A stretch of DNA of 16,334 nucleotides. Source: an uncultured Bacilli bacterium. GTDB lineage: Bacteria; Bacillota_I; Bacilli_A; RF39; UBA660. This document shows, one piece after another, positions 1-7,363 of this stretch (positions within the stretch are counted from its first letter, which is position 1; every line of letters begins with the position of its first letter). The notes under the pieces were generated by a model. The model searched no databases and was not told the origin of the DNA. It saw only the letters and a list, made by a program, of their open reading frames with translations. The DNA lies in the NCBI GenBank assembly GCA_947623975.1, contig CANQHY010000019.1, positions 1 through 16,334 of the forward strand, written 5' to 3'. Made by a program: the position numbers and the translations under genes.

Positions 1-877
1 TATTTCCTCTCAACTTGACCCAAGTACCAGGTTTCGTCTTTTTTAAGACCTCATCGTAGACCTCATCGTCTCTTATAAAAACTTTAGCAAGAATACTATC
101 TGTCCCATCATATACTTTAAGGGTTAAAATCTTAAACGCTTTACTACTAGGAACAAATTCTTCTATACCAAATATTTTGGCCTCTATAACGACATCGTTA
201 TTTTCACCAACAATAGAGGTAATTTTTTCAATCGCTTCTTCGTCTTTTATAAGATTTCCAAAAATTGTTTTTTCATCAACTTCTTTTTTTCGTCTACGAG
301 GAAATGTTCCTTTAATATAATTGTTAGAAGAATTAATATGACCAGAAAAAGGTTTACTCATTATTTTTTGAGCCTCATCTTGAATTGAATCGTCTATTTC
401 GATTCTTATATTATCATCTATTTCTATCGTGTAAGAAAAAACTACGCCATAATCTATTAAAAAACGAGTAATTTTTTCCATGGTTTCTTCAATATCTTTC
501 TTTTCCTTTTCATTCACAGCTTTTATAGTTAAATAATTACCAGTAAAAGAAATCTTATCGGCAATAAAATTTAAATCAGGGAACTCTTCTTTATAGTCAT
601 TTTGCAACATTTCTAAGTATTCTCTAAAATAATTACTCTTTCCAGTATTATTAATAATTTTCAAGTTTATCTTTGCATCATCGAAATATTTTTTAAATCT
701 ATCAGTTATTTCTTTATAATCATCAAGTGGTATATCACTATCGTTCTCTATAGCAATATCGACGACATTCTTTAATTCATCGACAGCAACGTCTTTTAAC
801 TTAGCATTATAAAAATGAACAAGAATTTTTTCATCTATTCCTATTTTGTTAAATATTTTTTTTAATTTCTCATCCAC
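1..877 (-). CDS. polC: DNA polymerase III PolC, N-terminal part (partial)
   Basis: The Gram-positive replicative polymerase with built-in 3'-5' exonuclease. Only the first 292 codons are in the window; the gene continues beyond base 1. The reading frame opens VDEKLKKIFNKIG, as PolC N-terminal domains do. After an alpha/beta N-terminal domain of about 210 residues, it enters the OB-fold nucleic-acid-binding domain (VVIEAKIFGIEEF followed by KILTLKVYDGTDSILAKVF). That stretch matches the PolC pattern of an IEG-like strand, then LTLKITDYT-like and SI-VK-F-like strands. The start is GTG at 877-875: AGGTG lies 6 nt upstream, and no suitable ATG is present. It is the third gene of a co-oriented dnaE / unknown / polC series, and a 30-nt hairpin sits just upstream of its ribosome binding site. 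The catalytic and exonuclease domains cannot be judged here. Confidence 0.93.
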   Translation of the reverse strand, partial: MDEKLKKIFNKIGIDEKILVHFYNAKLKDVAVDELKNVVDIAIENDSDIPLDDYKEITDRFKKYFDDAKINLKIINNTGKSNYFREYLEMLQNDYKEEFPDLNFIADKISFTGNYLTIKAVNEKEKKDIEETMEKITRFLIDYGVVFSYTIEIDDNIRIEIDDSIQDEAQKIMSKPFSGHINSSNNYIKGTFPRRRKKEVDEKTIFGNLIKDEEAIEKITSIVGENNDVVIEAKIFGIEEFVPSSKAFKILTLKVYDGTDSILAKVFIRDDEVYDEVLKKTKPGTWVKLRGN

Positions 878-896
878 AACTTTCACCTCTTAATAA

Positions 897-926
897 TAAG
901 ATTAAAGCTTTAAAGCCTTAATCTTA
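897..926 (-). promoter_or_regulatory. Near-perfect hairpin in the polC leader
   Basis: A 30-nt inverted repeat lies between the 278-aa gene and polC. The outer arms TAAGATTAA and TTAATCTTA are perfectly complementary. They flank one G-T pair and the palindrome GCTTTAAAGC, giving a stem of about 14 bp. No T-run follows on either strand, so it is not an ordinary intrinsic terminator. On the minus strand it ends about 8 nt before the polC Shine-Dalgarno. It could protect the RNA, act as a processing site, or control polC translation. The role is inferred; only the structure is seen. Confidence 0.6.
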
Positions 927-932
927 TCTACT

Positions 933-1769
933 TTAAATAGTCTCTAAATTATTTAATCTAATTATATACTTTTGGTTATTACAACAAAAATCAATAAATC
1001 CAAGTAAATCGACCTCTTTTAATGCCTTTTCAATTGGATACTTGTCGATATCGAAAGCGATTCTATCACGCATCATATAACTAACCAACTCTTCTCTATC
1101 AGCTCCCATATACATAAGCCAATATGGATAAAGTTGTCTTTTTAAAAGTTTTAATTTCTTTAAGCCTTCTTCGTATTTAGTAATACCTGATAATCTAGTA
1201 TATATTTCGTTGCTAACCAGAAGATCTATTATAGCAGAGACAATTTCACGATTGGAACTTTGATAATCACCAATTTCATACTTTATAATCGTAAACAAAA
1301 TTCTAATTATTGCTCTAAGTCCATCTTCAGTATCTTCCTTCTTTCCCCAAACAATGTTTCTTTTAGGATTTTTCTTTAAGTATTCAACGTTATCAAGTCT
1401 CGGATGTACTACTAGTATTTTATAATTATTATCAGTTTTAAACCTAAGTAAATCCTTTAACGAAGCGTTTATTTCCTTTTGATGTGAATCCCAAATTCTC
1501 ATTAAAAAGCGACGGTATTTATCTGTTTCTCTTTTTACATTTTGAAACTCATCTGTGTTAAAAACAAGATTGTAAATAGTATCGTCATCTGGTATAAAGT
1601 CATCAGTATATTTAAGAATTTCGACATTTTCTTTTTCTAATTTCATATACTGCTTAGGATAATTTTTCCAAAGTCTTTCTTTAAGTTTTTGAATATACTC
1701 TGAAATAGAGGGTCTGAACAATAAATTCCATGCTAATAAATAGTCATTGACAACAAATTCTACATTCAT
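933..1769 (-). CDS. Unrecognised 278-aa protein between dnaE and polC
   Basis: I do not recognise this family. It is a soluble, charged protein with no signal peptide and no membrane segment. The start is taken as ATG at 1769 (MNVEFVVNDYLLAWNLLFRP), with GGTGGTG about 6 nt upstream; an upstream in-frame start at 1790 would translate through that site. The N-terminal half has aromatic and acidic helices (SISEYIQKLKERLWKNYPKQ). A lysine- and arginine-rich middle contains KILVVHPRLDNVEYL, and a C-terminal helical part contains KKLKLLKRQLYPYWLMYMG. It lies 62 nt downstream of dnaE and 55 nt upstream of polC, with no terminator in either gap, so co-transcription with both polymerases is likely. 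A link to replication is guilt by association only. Confidence 0.7.
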   Translation of the reverse strand: MNVEFVVNDYLLAWNLLFRPSISEYIQKLKERLWKNYPKQYMKLEKENVEILKYTDDFIPDDDTIYNLVFNTDEFQNVKRETDKYRRFLMRIWDSHQKEINASLKDLLRFKTDNNYKILVVHPRLDNVEYLKKNPKRNIVWGKKEDTEDGLRAIIRILFTIIKYEIGDYQSSNREIVSAIIDLLVSNEIYTRLSGITKYEEGLKKLKLLKRQLYPYWLMYMGADREELVSYMMRDRIAFDIDKYPIEKALKEVDLLGFIDFCCNNQKYIIRLNNLETI

Positions 1770-1831
1770 CTTTACACCACCATCATACAAACTACATTAA
1801 ATATAACATAATTACCATTTTTGTTAAATAT

Positions 1832-4750
1832 TTAAACAATAATTTTAACTTTTTCTGCTACAATCTGGTAACTATCTTTCTTTTCAACTTTTCCTCTTAT
1901 TAAAAGTATATCACCTTTTTTTACATTTGCGATATTTTTAAACACATCTGAAAAGAAAATATAGTCACAAGAAGATATTTCGTCACTTCCGTTTATAAAG
2001 GCCATATTATTACCTTTTTTATCAGTATGTAATTTTACTTTTTCAACTAAAATAATTGTGTCAATAACTTTTCCATAATAATTTTTTAAGTTGTCTAGGT
2101 CTATTACTTTATAAATATTTTTATATTTAGTAGTAGGATGATAACTTAAATAAAAACCGAACAATTCTTTTTCTTTGGACATTAATATATCACGGGAAAA
2201 TTCTTCTTTTAACTCTATTGTCGGATGTTCTACTATATCGCTATCTAAGCCTTTAGCAATAAAGGCATATGTTAGTAAATTATCTAAGTTACTGATGAGA
2301 GTATTTTTATTGTATGAAAACTCATCAAAAGAAGAAGAATATATAAGTTGCTCAATAGTCTTTCTACTTATTCCTTTTTCAACTAACTTGGTAAGGCAAT
2401 CGAATATATCTTTAAAGCCATCTTTTCTAATTTCAATTATATCTCTTGCTGTATTGCTACCTATGTTTCTAATATTGGAAAAAGGAAATAAAATACCATT
2501 TTCTACTATTTCATATTTATCAGTGCTCTTGTTAATAGAAGGAAGCAAAAAAACTACCCCCTTTGCCCTTGCTTCTCTTATTATCACCCAAGTCTTCGTA
2601 TCGCTTCCTATTATCATCGATAAAAGACTCAAATAGAAATATTTAGGATAATGAACTTTTAAATATCCCATTTTATAAGCAATCGTAGAATATGCTACTG
2701 CATGAGATTTGTTGAATCCGTAAGAGGCAAAAGCCAATATATCATCATAATATTTTTTAGCTATCTCATAAGAGTAACCGTTTTTTAAAGCTCCTTTAAT
2801 AAAAGATTCTTCTTCTACTTTTAATATTTCTTTTTTCTTCTTGCCCATGGCACGTCTTAAAATATCAGCCTCTGCTAAAGTAAAACCAGCCATTGTATTG
2901 GCAATTAACATAATCTGCTCCTGATAAACCATAACACCATAAGTTGGTCCTAAAATTTTTTCGATATTTTTATTAAGATACTTTACCTCAATATTATTGT
3001 TCTTTCTATATAGATAAGTATCAGTATCTGGTCCTGGTCTTACTAAAGCATCAGCAGCCACTATATCATCAAAAGTAGTAACTTTTAGTCTACTAAGAAG
3101 ATTCTTCATAACGTCACTTTCGAATTGAAAGATACCATTTGTATCAATATCATAAAAAAGTTTTAAAGTAGGTTTATCATCGAGAGGAATATTAAGAAAA
3201 TCTATTTTTACTTTTTCATGTTCATTTATGGACTCTAACATATCCATAATTGTAGTTAAATTTCTATTACCAAGAAAATCCATCTTCAAAAGTCCTAGTT
3301 CTTCTAAATATCCCATTTCATAAGAACTTATGTACATATCTTCTTGCCAAATAAGAGGAATAACCTCGTCTAAATCAACTTTTGAGATAATTATTCCCGA
3401 AGCATGAGTAGTTATATTTTTAGGAAAGCCTTCAAAAAAAAGGGAAATGTCATAAAGCATTGAAAGTCGATCGTCATTATCAACGATATTTCTAAATTCT
3501 TCGTTACTGTTATAAATATCAGCAAGTTTTGAATTAAAACTAAAATATTTTTTTAATCTTTCTACTTTATCCTGGGCTATTTTTAAAACCTTACTAACAT
3601 CGTCTATTACCGCTTTAGCCTTAAGAGTCCCAATAGCTACGATTCCTGCTACCTTCTTCTCACCATATTTTTCTTTTACATATTTTATAACATCATCCCT
3701 ATAGATATCAGAAAAATCAATATCAATATCGGGCATAGTTACTCTTCCAGGGTTTAAAAATCTTTCGAATAACAAATCGTATTTAAGCGGATCAATATCG
3801 ATAATTCCCAAAGAATAAGCAACCAGGCTTCCACCGGCACTACCCCTTCCTGGGCCTACCAAAATTCCTTTCTTTTTAGCATATTTAACATAATCATACA
3901 CAATCAAAAAGTAATCAGAAAATCCCATTTTCTTTATTACATCAAGTTCGTATAAAAGTCTTTTTTTATACGCTTCCGAAACATTATTGTTAAGTCTTAA
4001 AGTAAGACCTTGAATACTAAGTTTAGTAAGATAATCACTACTTGGAATATTTAGACTGTTTTGATATTCGGGAATTAAATTATCATAAGTTGGAAAATCT
4101 AAATTGCACATAGTAGAAAGAGTCAAGCTTCTTTTTAAAACATCTTCACTACACAAAGATTTAGCCTCATTATAATCTAAGAGATAATTATTATTATCGC
4201 TAAATTCAATATTATCTAAAACATTCTTTTTATCTTTCATCATAATAGAATATTTGTAATATTTGCTATCTTTTTTATCGACATATAAAACTTTATTTAT
4301 AAAAACTAAATTAGAAGACAATTTAGTCACTTCGAATTCTTCTTTTCTATTAGAAACACCAATATATAAATTCTTACAATTTGTTAGATTATTCATAACT
4401 TTAAGCGAAGCATAAGGCACTATAATAAGTAATTCATCGCTATATTCTTCCAAAGTTTTACTAATAACATTGTTGCCATTAGTAACAATTTTTAAAAGGT
4501 TTTGATATCCTTTATAGTTTTTAGCATATAAAAGAATTGGTTCATCACAATAATTTATTTCTAGTCCTACTATTGGTTTAATATTTTTCTTCTTACAAGT
4601 TTTATAAAAATACATAGTAGCAATCATGTTATCATCACATAACGCTACACTACTAAGGTTAAGAGCAAGACATTTATCGATGAGATTATCAATTTTTACT
4701 AAACTGGACAAAAAGCAATAATTACTTTTTACATATAATGGTGTATACAT
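1832..4750 (-). CDS. dnaE: DNA polymerase III alpha subunit DnaE
   Basis: Second replicative polymerase. In Bacillota, DnaE extends RNA primers and hands over to PolC. It has 972 aa, shorter than Bacillus DnaE (about 1,115). Order of domains: a degenerate PHP domain at 1-65; the palm with GPGRGSAGG near 299-307 and PDIDIDF near 340-346, holding two catalytic aspartates; a third acidic site in FDDIVAADALVRPGP near 560-574; fingers with AMGKKKKEILKVEEESF; a helix-hairpin-helix region (GSNTARDIIEIRKDGFKDI); and a C-terminal OB fold ending near VKKGDILLIRGKVEKKDSYQ. The start is ATG at 4750 after AAAGGAGTGG; an in-frame ATG at 4768 would translate through that site. In the PHP motif, both histidines seen in Bacillus DnaE (VHLQVHSAYSLL) are replaced (TPLYVKSNYCFL), so metal-dependent PHP activity is unlikely. 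Confidence 0.96.
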   Translation of the reverse strand: MYTPLYVKSNYCFLSSLVKIDNLIDKCLALNLSSVALCDDNMIATMYFYKTCKKKNIKPIVGLEINYCDEPILLYAKNYKGYQNLLKIVTNGNNVISKTLEEYSDELLIIVPYASLKVMNNLTNCKNLYIGVSNRKEEFEVTKLSSNLVFINKVLYVDKKDSKYYKYSIMMKDKKNVLDNIEFSDNNNYLLDYNEAKSLCSEDVLKRSLTLSTMCNLDFPTYDNLIPEYQNSLNIPSSDYLTKLSIQGLTLRLNNNVSEAYKKRLLYELDVIKKMGFSDYFLIVYDYVKYAKKKGILVGPGRGSAGGSLVAYSLGIIDIDPLKYDLLFERFLNPGRVTMPDIDIDFSDIYRDDVIKYVKEKYGEKKVAGIVAIGTLKAKAVIDDVSKVLKIAQDKVERLKKYFSFNSKLADIYNSNEEFRNIVDNDDRLSMLYDISLFFEGFPKNITTHASGIIISKVDLDEVIPLIWQEDMYISSYEMGYLEELGLLKMDFLGNRNLTTIMDMLESINEHEKVKIDFLNIPLDDKPTLKLFYDIDTNGIFQFESDVMKNLLSRLKVTTFDDIVAADALVRPGPDTDTYLYRKNNNIEVKYLNKNIEKILGPTYGVMVYQEQIMLIANTMAGFTLAEADILRRAMGKKKKEILKVEEESFIKGALKNGYSYEIAKKYYDDILAFASYGFNKSHAVAYSTIAYKMGYLKVHYPKYFYLSLLSMIIGSDTKTWVIIREARAKGVVFLLPSINKSTDKYEIVENGILFPFSNIRNIGSNTARDIIEIRKDGFKDIFDCLTKLVEKGISRKTIEQLIYSSSFDEFSYNKNTLISNLDNLLTYAFIAKGLDSDIVEHPTIELKEEFSRDILMSKEKELFGFYLSYHPTTKYKNIYKVIDLDNLKNYYGKVIDTIILVEKVKLHTDKKGNNMAFINGSDEISSCDYIFFSDVFKNIANVKKGDILLIRGKVEKKDSYQIVAEKVKIIV

Positions 4751-4772
4751 AATTGCCACTCCTTTCAATAGT

Positions 4773-4781
4773 ATTATAGCA
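4773..4781 (-). promoter_or_regulatory. Extended -10 promoter for dnaE
   Basis: On the minus strand TGC precedes a perfect TATAAT (4778-4773). No good -35 box lies 17 nt upstream, so the TGn extension probably compensates. The predicted transcription start near 4766 leaves a leader of about 16 nt containing only the ribosome binding site. Confidence 0.6.
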
Positions 4782-4800
4782 CATAAGTTTATAAAATCAT

Positions 4801-4829
4801 TTGACTAATAATGGAAATTATGATAAAGT
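4801..4829 (+). promoter_or_regulatory. Promoter for rpmB
   Basis: TTGACT (4801-4806), a 17-nt spacer, then TAAAGT (4824-4829) preceded by TGA, an extended -10 element. It points at rpmB and is divergent from the dnaE promoter in the same 117-nt gap. Confidence 0.5.
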
Positions 4830-4867
4830 TATAAAGCGAATGAAATTTATACGAAGGAGGTCTTAAA

Positions 4868-5068
4868 ATGGCAATTAATATATCTAGTAGAAAACCTAAT
4901 AAAAGGAAGAGAATCCGTTCTCATGCATTAAATACTACTAATAGTACCCAAAATTTAAATTTACAAGTTGTAAGACTAGAAGATGGTACTAGAGTAAGAA
5001 TTAGTGCTAAGGAAGCAAGAACTTTAAGAAAAGCTGATAAGGTTGAGACGTCCGTAGATGCTGCTTAA
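4868..5068 (+). CDS. rpmB: 50S ribosomal protein bL28
   Basis: Small basic protein of the large ribosomal subunit, 66 aa. The diagnostic core is RSHALNTTNSTQNLNLQVV followed by GTRVRISAKEARTLRK, matching the bL28 pattern RSHALNATKR-x-N-NLQ-V and the KVSARTLRTLKK tail. The N-terminus (MAINISSRKPNKRK) departs from the usual start of the family and has no cysteines, so this is the non-zinc form. AAGGAGGT lies 7 nt before the ATG, a near-ideal ribosome binding site for a highly expressed gene. It stands alone between a divergent dnaE and a convergent SAM-fold gene, with its own promoter and terminator. Confidence 0.92.
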   Translation: MAINISSRKPNKRKRIRSHALNTTNSTQNLNLQVVRLEDGTRVRISAKEARTLRKADKVETSVDAA

Positions 5069-5088
5069 TTAAAAATTTATAGTTGTTT

Positions 5089-5117
5089 AAAAAAAGGCCC
5101 CTATTAAGGACTTTTTT
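5089..5117. terminator. Bidirectional intrinsic terminator
   Basis: An A-rich 5' arm with GGCCCC, a short ATTA loop, then AGGAC and a T-run: AAAAAAG pairs with CTTTTTT, with an imperfect CC/GG centre. It lies 21 nt after the rpmB stop and 7 nt after the stop of the convergent minus-strand gene. Both strands end in a T-run, so it can serve both genes. Confidence 0.65.
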
Positions 5118-5123
5118 ATTTAC

Positions 5124-5882
5124 TTATTTTTTTATTTTTCGCAAAGACACAACACAGTCTTTTTTTTCACTTGTATTAAAAAAAGGAAAAACATATTCTA
5201 GTTCAAGACCGCAATTTATAAATTGTCTTTTAATTTCAGAGTCGCTATTAGGATTTTGATCCCAAATATAATTAGCTTGGCACTCAGAAAAATTTATTTT
5301 TTCTAATAACTTAAGCCATTCGTTTACACTATTATCTTGCCAATTAAATATATTAGACGTTAAAACAATATCATAATTTTTACCAGAAACTATATTGGGT
5401 AAATTGTTAATATCTTCTCTATAAAAAATAGGAAGGTCTCTTTTAGCTAAAATAGTTTGTAGTCTTTTATAATTTTCTTTTTCTAAATACGGAATGGTAC
5501 TACCATCTCCCTTAGGAATATGCTTATATAAAAAGAAATATTTATTCAAATTTAAGTTTCTTCTTATTTCATCCAAGTTTGTTCTTACGTCTTTTGTTAA
5601 ATACTCTTTAATATAATCATAATAGTCTCTACTAGAATCGTTTCCACCGTAGTAATAATCATAGAAATCACTATAATCTAAATGCATAATTGCAGCATTC
5701 TTCAAAACAAAATAATCCCATGCCAAACCATTAATATCGAATAATTCCACATTCTCTGCTCCATACAAAAGACTTGTAAAATATTGGTCGCCACTTCCTA
5801 AAACTGATAAAACTTTCGCATTATCAAAATTATAAATATCTTTAAAGCTTGAAACATTCTCATTAGTAAAGGCATAGACCAT
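5124..5882 (-). CDS. SAM-binding-fold protein, DUF3419/BtaA-like (putative)
   Basis: 252 aa, soluble. Residues 22-51 form a class I SAM-binding start: AKVLSVLGSGDQYFTSLLYG (motif I with GSGD), then VELFDIN (acidic end of strand 2). This is followed by LAWDYFVLKNAAIMHLDYSDF. The arrangement (LS..GSGD..LL.GA..V..FDIN....Y..LK.AA...L.Y..F) resembles DUF3419/BtaA-type aminocarboxypropyl or methyl transferases. YDIVLTSNIFNW near residue 170-181 would be motif IV. The substrate is unknown. AGAGGTGAG lies just before the ATG and overlaps the TGA stop of the upstream 134-aa gene (stop 5889-5887), so translation of the two is probably coupled. The call to a SAM fold is fairly firm; the family name is tentative. 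Confidence 0.6.
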   Translation of the reverse strand: MVYAFTNENVSSFKDIYNFDNAKVLSVLGSGDQYFTSLLYGAENVELFDINGLAWDYFVLKNAAIMHLDYSDFYDYYYGGNDSSRDYYDYIKEYLTKDVRTNLDEIRRNLNLNKYFFLYKHIPKGDGSTIPYLEKENYKRLQTILAKRDLPIFYREDINNLPNIVSGKNYDIVLTSNIFNWQDNSVNEWLKLLEKINFSECQANYIWDQNPNSDSEIKRQFINCGLELEYVFPFFNTSEKKDCVVSLRKIKK

Positions 5883-5886
5883 ATTC

Positions 5887-6291
5887 TCACCTCTTGTTAT
5901 ATAGAAAATTAACCTTTTTTTTAATAGGATTTTTTCTTTCGTTAGTACTATTCATCTCAACTTTTTCTTGATATGCAGTTAACCATTCTTCAATCACATA
6001 AAACGAAAGATTGTTGTAATCCGTCTCACTTATTATGCTTTTAAAGTTTGAAGCATCTTCTAACAATTCTTCAACATTACCGAAATCTAAATATGAACGT
6101 AGTTTAATAGCAAAATTATTTCCTTCAACATAACTTTGAACTGCTGCAGCAAATAATCTGTCACTATCCTTAGCTGCAATCCTTATAATGGCTTTTTTCT
6201 CTTTTTCTGGTATCTGATATAAATCAGAAAAATTGCTAAATAACAAACATTTTTCAAATTGACTATAATCACTAAATTGTCTTATTTCCAT
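5887..6291 (-). CDS. Unrecognised 134-aa protein
   Basis: I do not recognise this protein. It is soluble, with a helical middle (KKAIIRIAAKDSDRLFAAAV; VEELLEDASNFKSIISETDY) and a strongly basic tail (NERKNPIKKKVNFLYNKR) that could bind nucleic acid or the membrane surface. No signal peptide or membrane helix is seen. Its ATG is preceded by a weak AAGTGAGA site about 11 nt away. It ends in TGA, which is embedded in the ribosome binding site of the SAM-fold gene, so the two form a bicistron. The TGA stop is also evidence that this genome does not read UGA as tryptophan. Confidence 0.65.
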   Translation of the reverse strand: MEIRQFSDYSQFEKCLLFSNFSDLYQIPEKEKKAIIRIAAKDSDRLFAAAVQSYVEGNNFAIKLRSYLDFGNVEELLEDASNFKSIISETDYNNLSFYVIEEWLTAYQEKVEMNSTNERKNPIKKKVNFLYNKR

Positions 6292-6348
6292 AAAAGATTA
6301 TCTCACTTTCAAGCTGCTATTTTATAATATTACTATCTAAAAGTAAAG

Positions 6349-6382
6349 AAAAAAAATAAGTAATACTCGAGTACTACCTATT
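6349..6382 (-). terminator. Intrinsic terminator of the sepF-divIVA operon
   Basis: A 28-nt inverted repeat (6355-6382) centred on TACTCGAGTA with 13-nt arms and two G-T pairs, followed on the minus strand by eight T residues. Its 5' arm overlaps the TAG stop of divIVA, so transcription ends almost directly after the gene. Confidence 0.8.
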
Positions 6383-6809
6383 TTAAATCAATTTCCTCTA
6401 TTTCGTCTATTACTGCTAATTGCTGTTCAACAACAAGCTTTAGTTTTTTCTTAAACAAGCGCATATTTCTTTCTAAAGTGTCCGATTTTATTTCTATTTT
6501 CTCTGCTCTTAGAAGAGCATCGTTTACTATCCTAGAAGCGTTTTTTCTTGCATCCTCGATTATTTCAGATCGTTCATCATAGGCCTGCTTCTTTATATCA
6601 CTACTCGATTGCTCGGCTTTAATCAAAGCGTTTTTAAGATTGTTTTCTTCTTTCCTGTACTTTTCAATCTCGCTTTTTAACAAATCATTTTCGTGATGCA
6701 TCTTTTTCATTTTTTCTAAGATTCCTTCTGTCTGGGAAATGACATCATCAACAAATTTATTAACCTCAGGAATACTATAACCATTTTCCGTCACCGTAAA
6801 TTTATTCAT
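6378..6809 (-). CDS. divIVA: DivIVA-domain cell division / polarity protein
   Basis: Coiled-coil scaffold that recognises negatively curved membrane at poles and division septa. The N-terminal 20 residues, FTVTENGYSIPEVNKFVDDV, are the DivIVA membrane-binding head (F-x-x-x-x-x-GY-x-x-x-V-x-x-F-x-x-x-V). From about residue 25 the chain is continuous coiled coil (ILEKMKKMHHENDLLKSEIE and following), with a second coil after residue 65. At 143 aa it is slightly shorter than Bacillus DivIVA (164). AAGGTGGTGA precedes the ATG. It lies 35 nt behind sepF with no terminator between, which is the expected dcw-cluster neighbourhood, and its own stop is inside a terminator hairpin. Confidence 0.9.
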   Translation of the reverse strand: MNKFTVTENGYSIPEVNKFVDDVISQTEGILEKMKKMHHENDLLKSEIEKYRKEENNLKNALIKAEQSSSDIKKQAYDERSEIIEDARKNASRIVNDALLRAEKIEIKSDTLERNMRLFKKKLKLVVEQQLAVIDEIEEIDLK

Positions 6810-6844
6810 GTCATCACCACCTTTAATTCATTATATTAAGAAAA

Positions 6845-7264
6845 CTACCAATTAAACTCGTCTTCGTCTTGATCATCACTTTTTTTCGTATTACTACCTT
6901 TTGCATTTTTTGTACTTACAGTATCGTCACTAATTTTTCCTTCAACATTTATACTCTTAGGTGTACAAAGGAAAATTCCTCCACCTAATTTTTGCAAGTC
7001 ACCACCAATTGCATAAATTGTACCACTTAAAAAGTCAACAATTCTTTTAGCTTGATCAGGCGTTACCCTTTTTAAGTTTACTACTACTGACGAATTGTTC
7101 TTTAAATAATCTGCTATTTGCTGTGATTCTGAATAAGCACGTGGTTCTAAAAGAATCATTTTATTTTCATAACTTTCACTTGTTTCAGTAAAAGTTTCTT
7201 CTTCATTTATTTCATCACCAGATTCTTGACTAGTAAATATACCTTTTAATTTTTCTAATGCCAT
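6845..7264 (-). CDS. sepF: SepF, FtsZ-ring membrane anchor
   Basis: SepF bundles FtsZ filaments and tethers them to the membrane. At the N-terminus [10 protein letters not shown] is the short amphipathic membrane helix, followed by an acidic linker. The SepF core at about 36-105 contains the classic [20 protein letters not shown] and [20 protein letters not shown]. After the core, this copy has an extra tail of about 30 residues that is rich in Lys, Ser and Asp and ends [10 protein letters not shown]. The total of 139 aa is normal for the family. GGAGGA precedes the ATG. It is the first gene of a two-gene operon with divIVA; ylmG and ylmH, often found between them, are absent here. Confidence 0.95.
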   Translation of the reverse strand: MALEKLKGIFTSQESGDEINEEETFTETSESYENKMILLEPRAYSESQQIADYLKNNSSVVVNLKRVTPDQAKRIVDFLSGTIYAIGGDLQKLGGGIFLCTPKSINVEGKISDDTVSTKNAKGSNTKKSDDQDEDEFNW

Positions 7265-7290
7265 CTCTATCCTCCATTATCTACAAAAAC

Positions 7291-7299
7291 ATTTTAGCA
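7291..7299 (-). promoter_or_regulatory. Extended -10 promoter for sepF-divIVA
   Basis: TGC followed by TAAAAT on the minus strand, 27 nt upstream of the sepF start. The -35 region is not recognisable. It is the only promoter-like element between herA and sepF. Confidence 0.45.
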
Positions 7300-7363
7300 T
7301 AAGTCCACCTTTTTTTAAAGTACTATTTTATTTTCTGTTTTACTTTTACACTAAATTGTTACA

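Noticed and set aside
2175..2636. Plus-strand open frame of 153 aa
   Set aside because: Lies wholly opposite the well-supported dnaE coding region and has no ribosome binding site or recognisable product.
5887..5889. Possible UGA-to-tryptophan recoding, as in Mycoplasma
   Set aside because: TGA ends the 134-aa gene inside the next ribosome binding site, and tryptophans in the recognised proteins are encoded by TGG.
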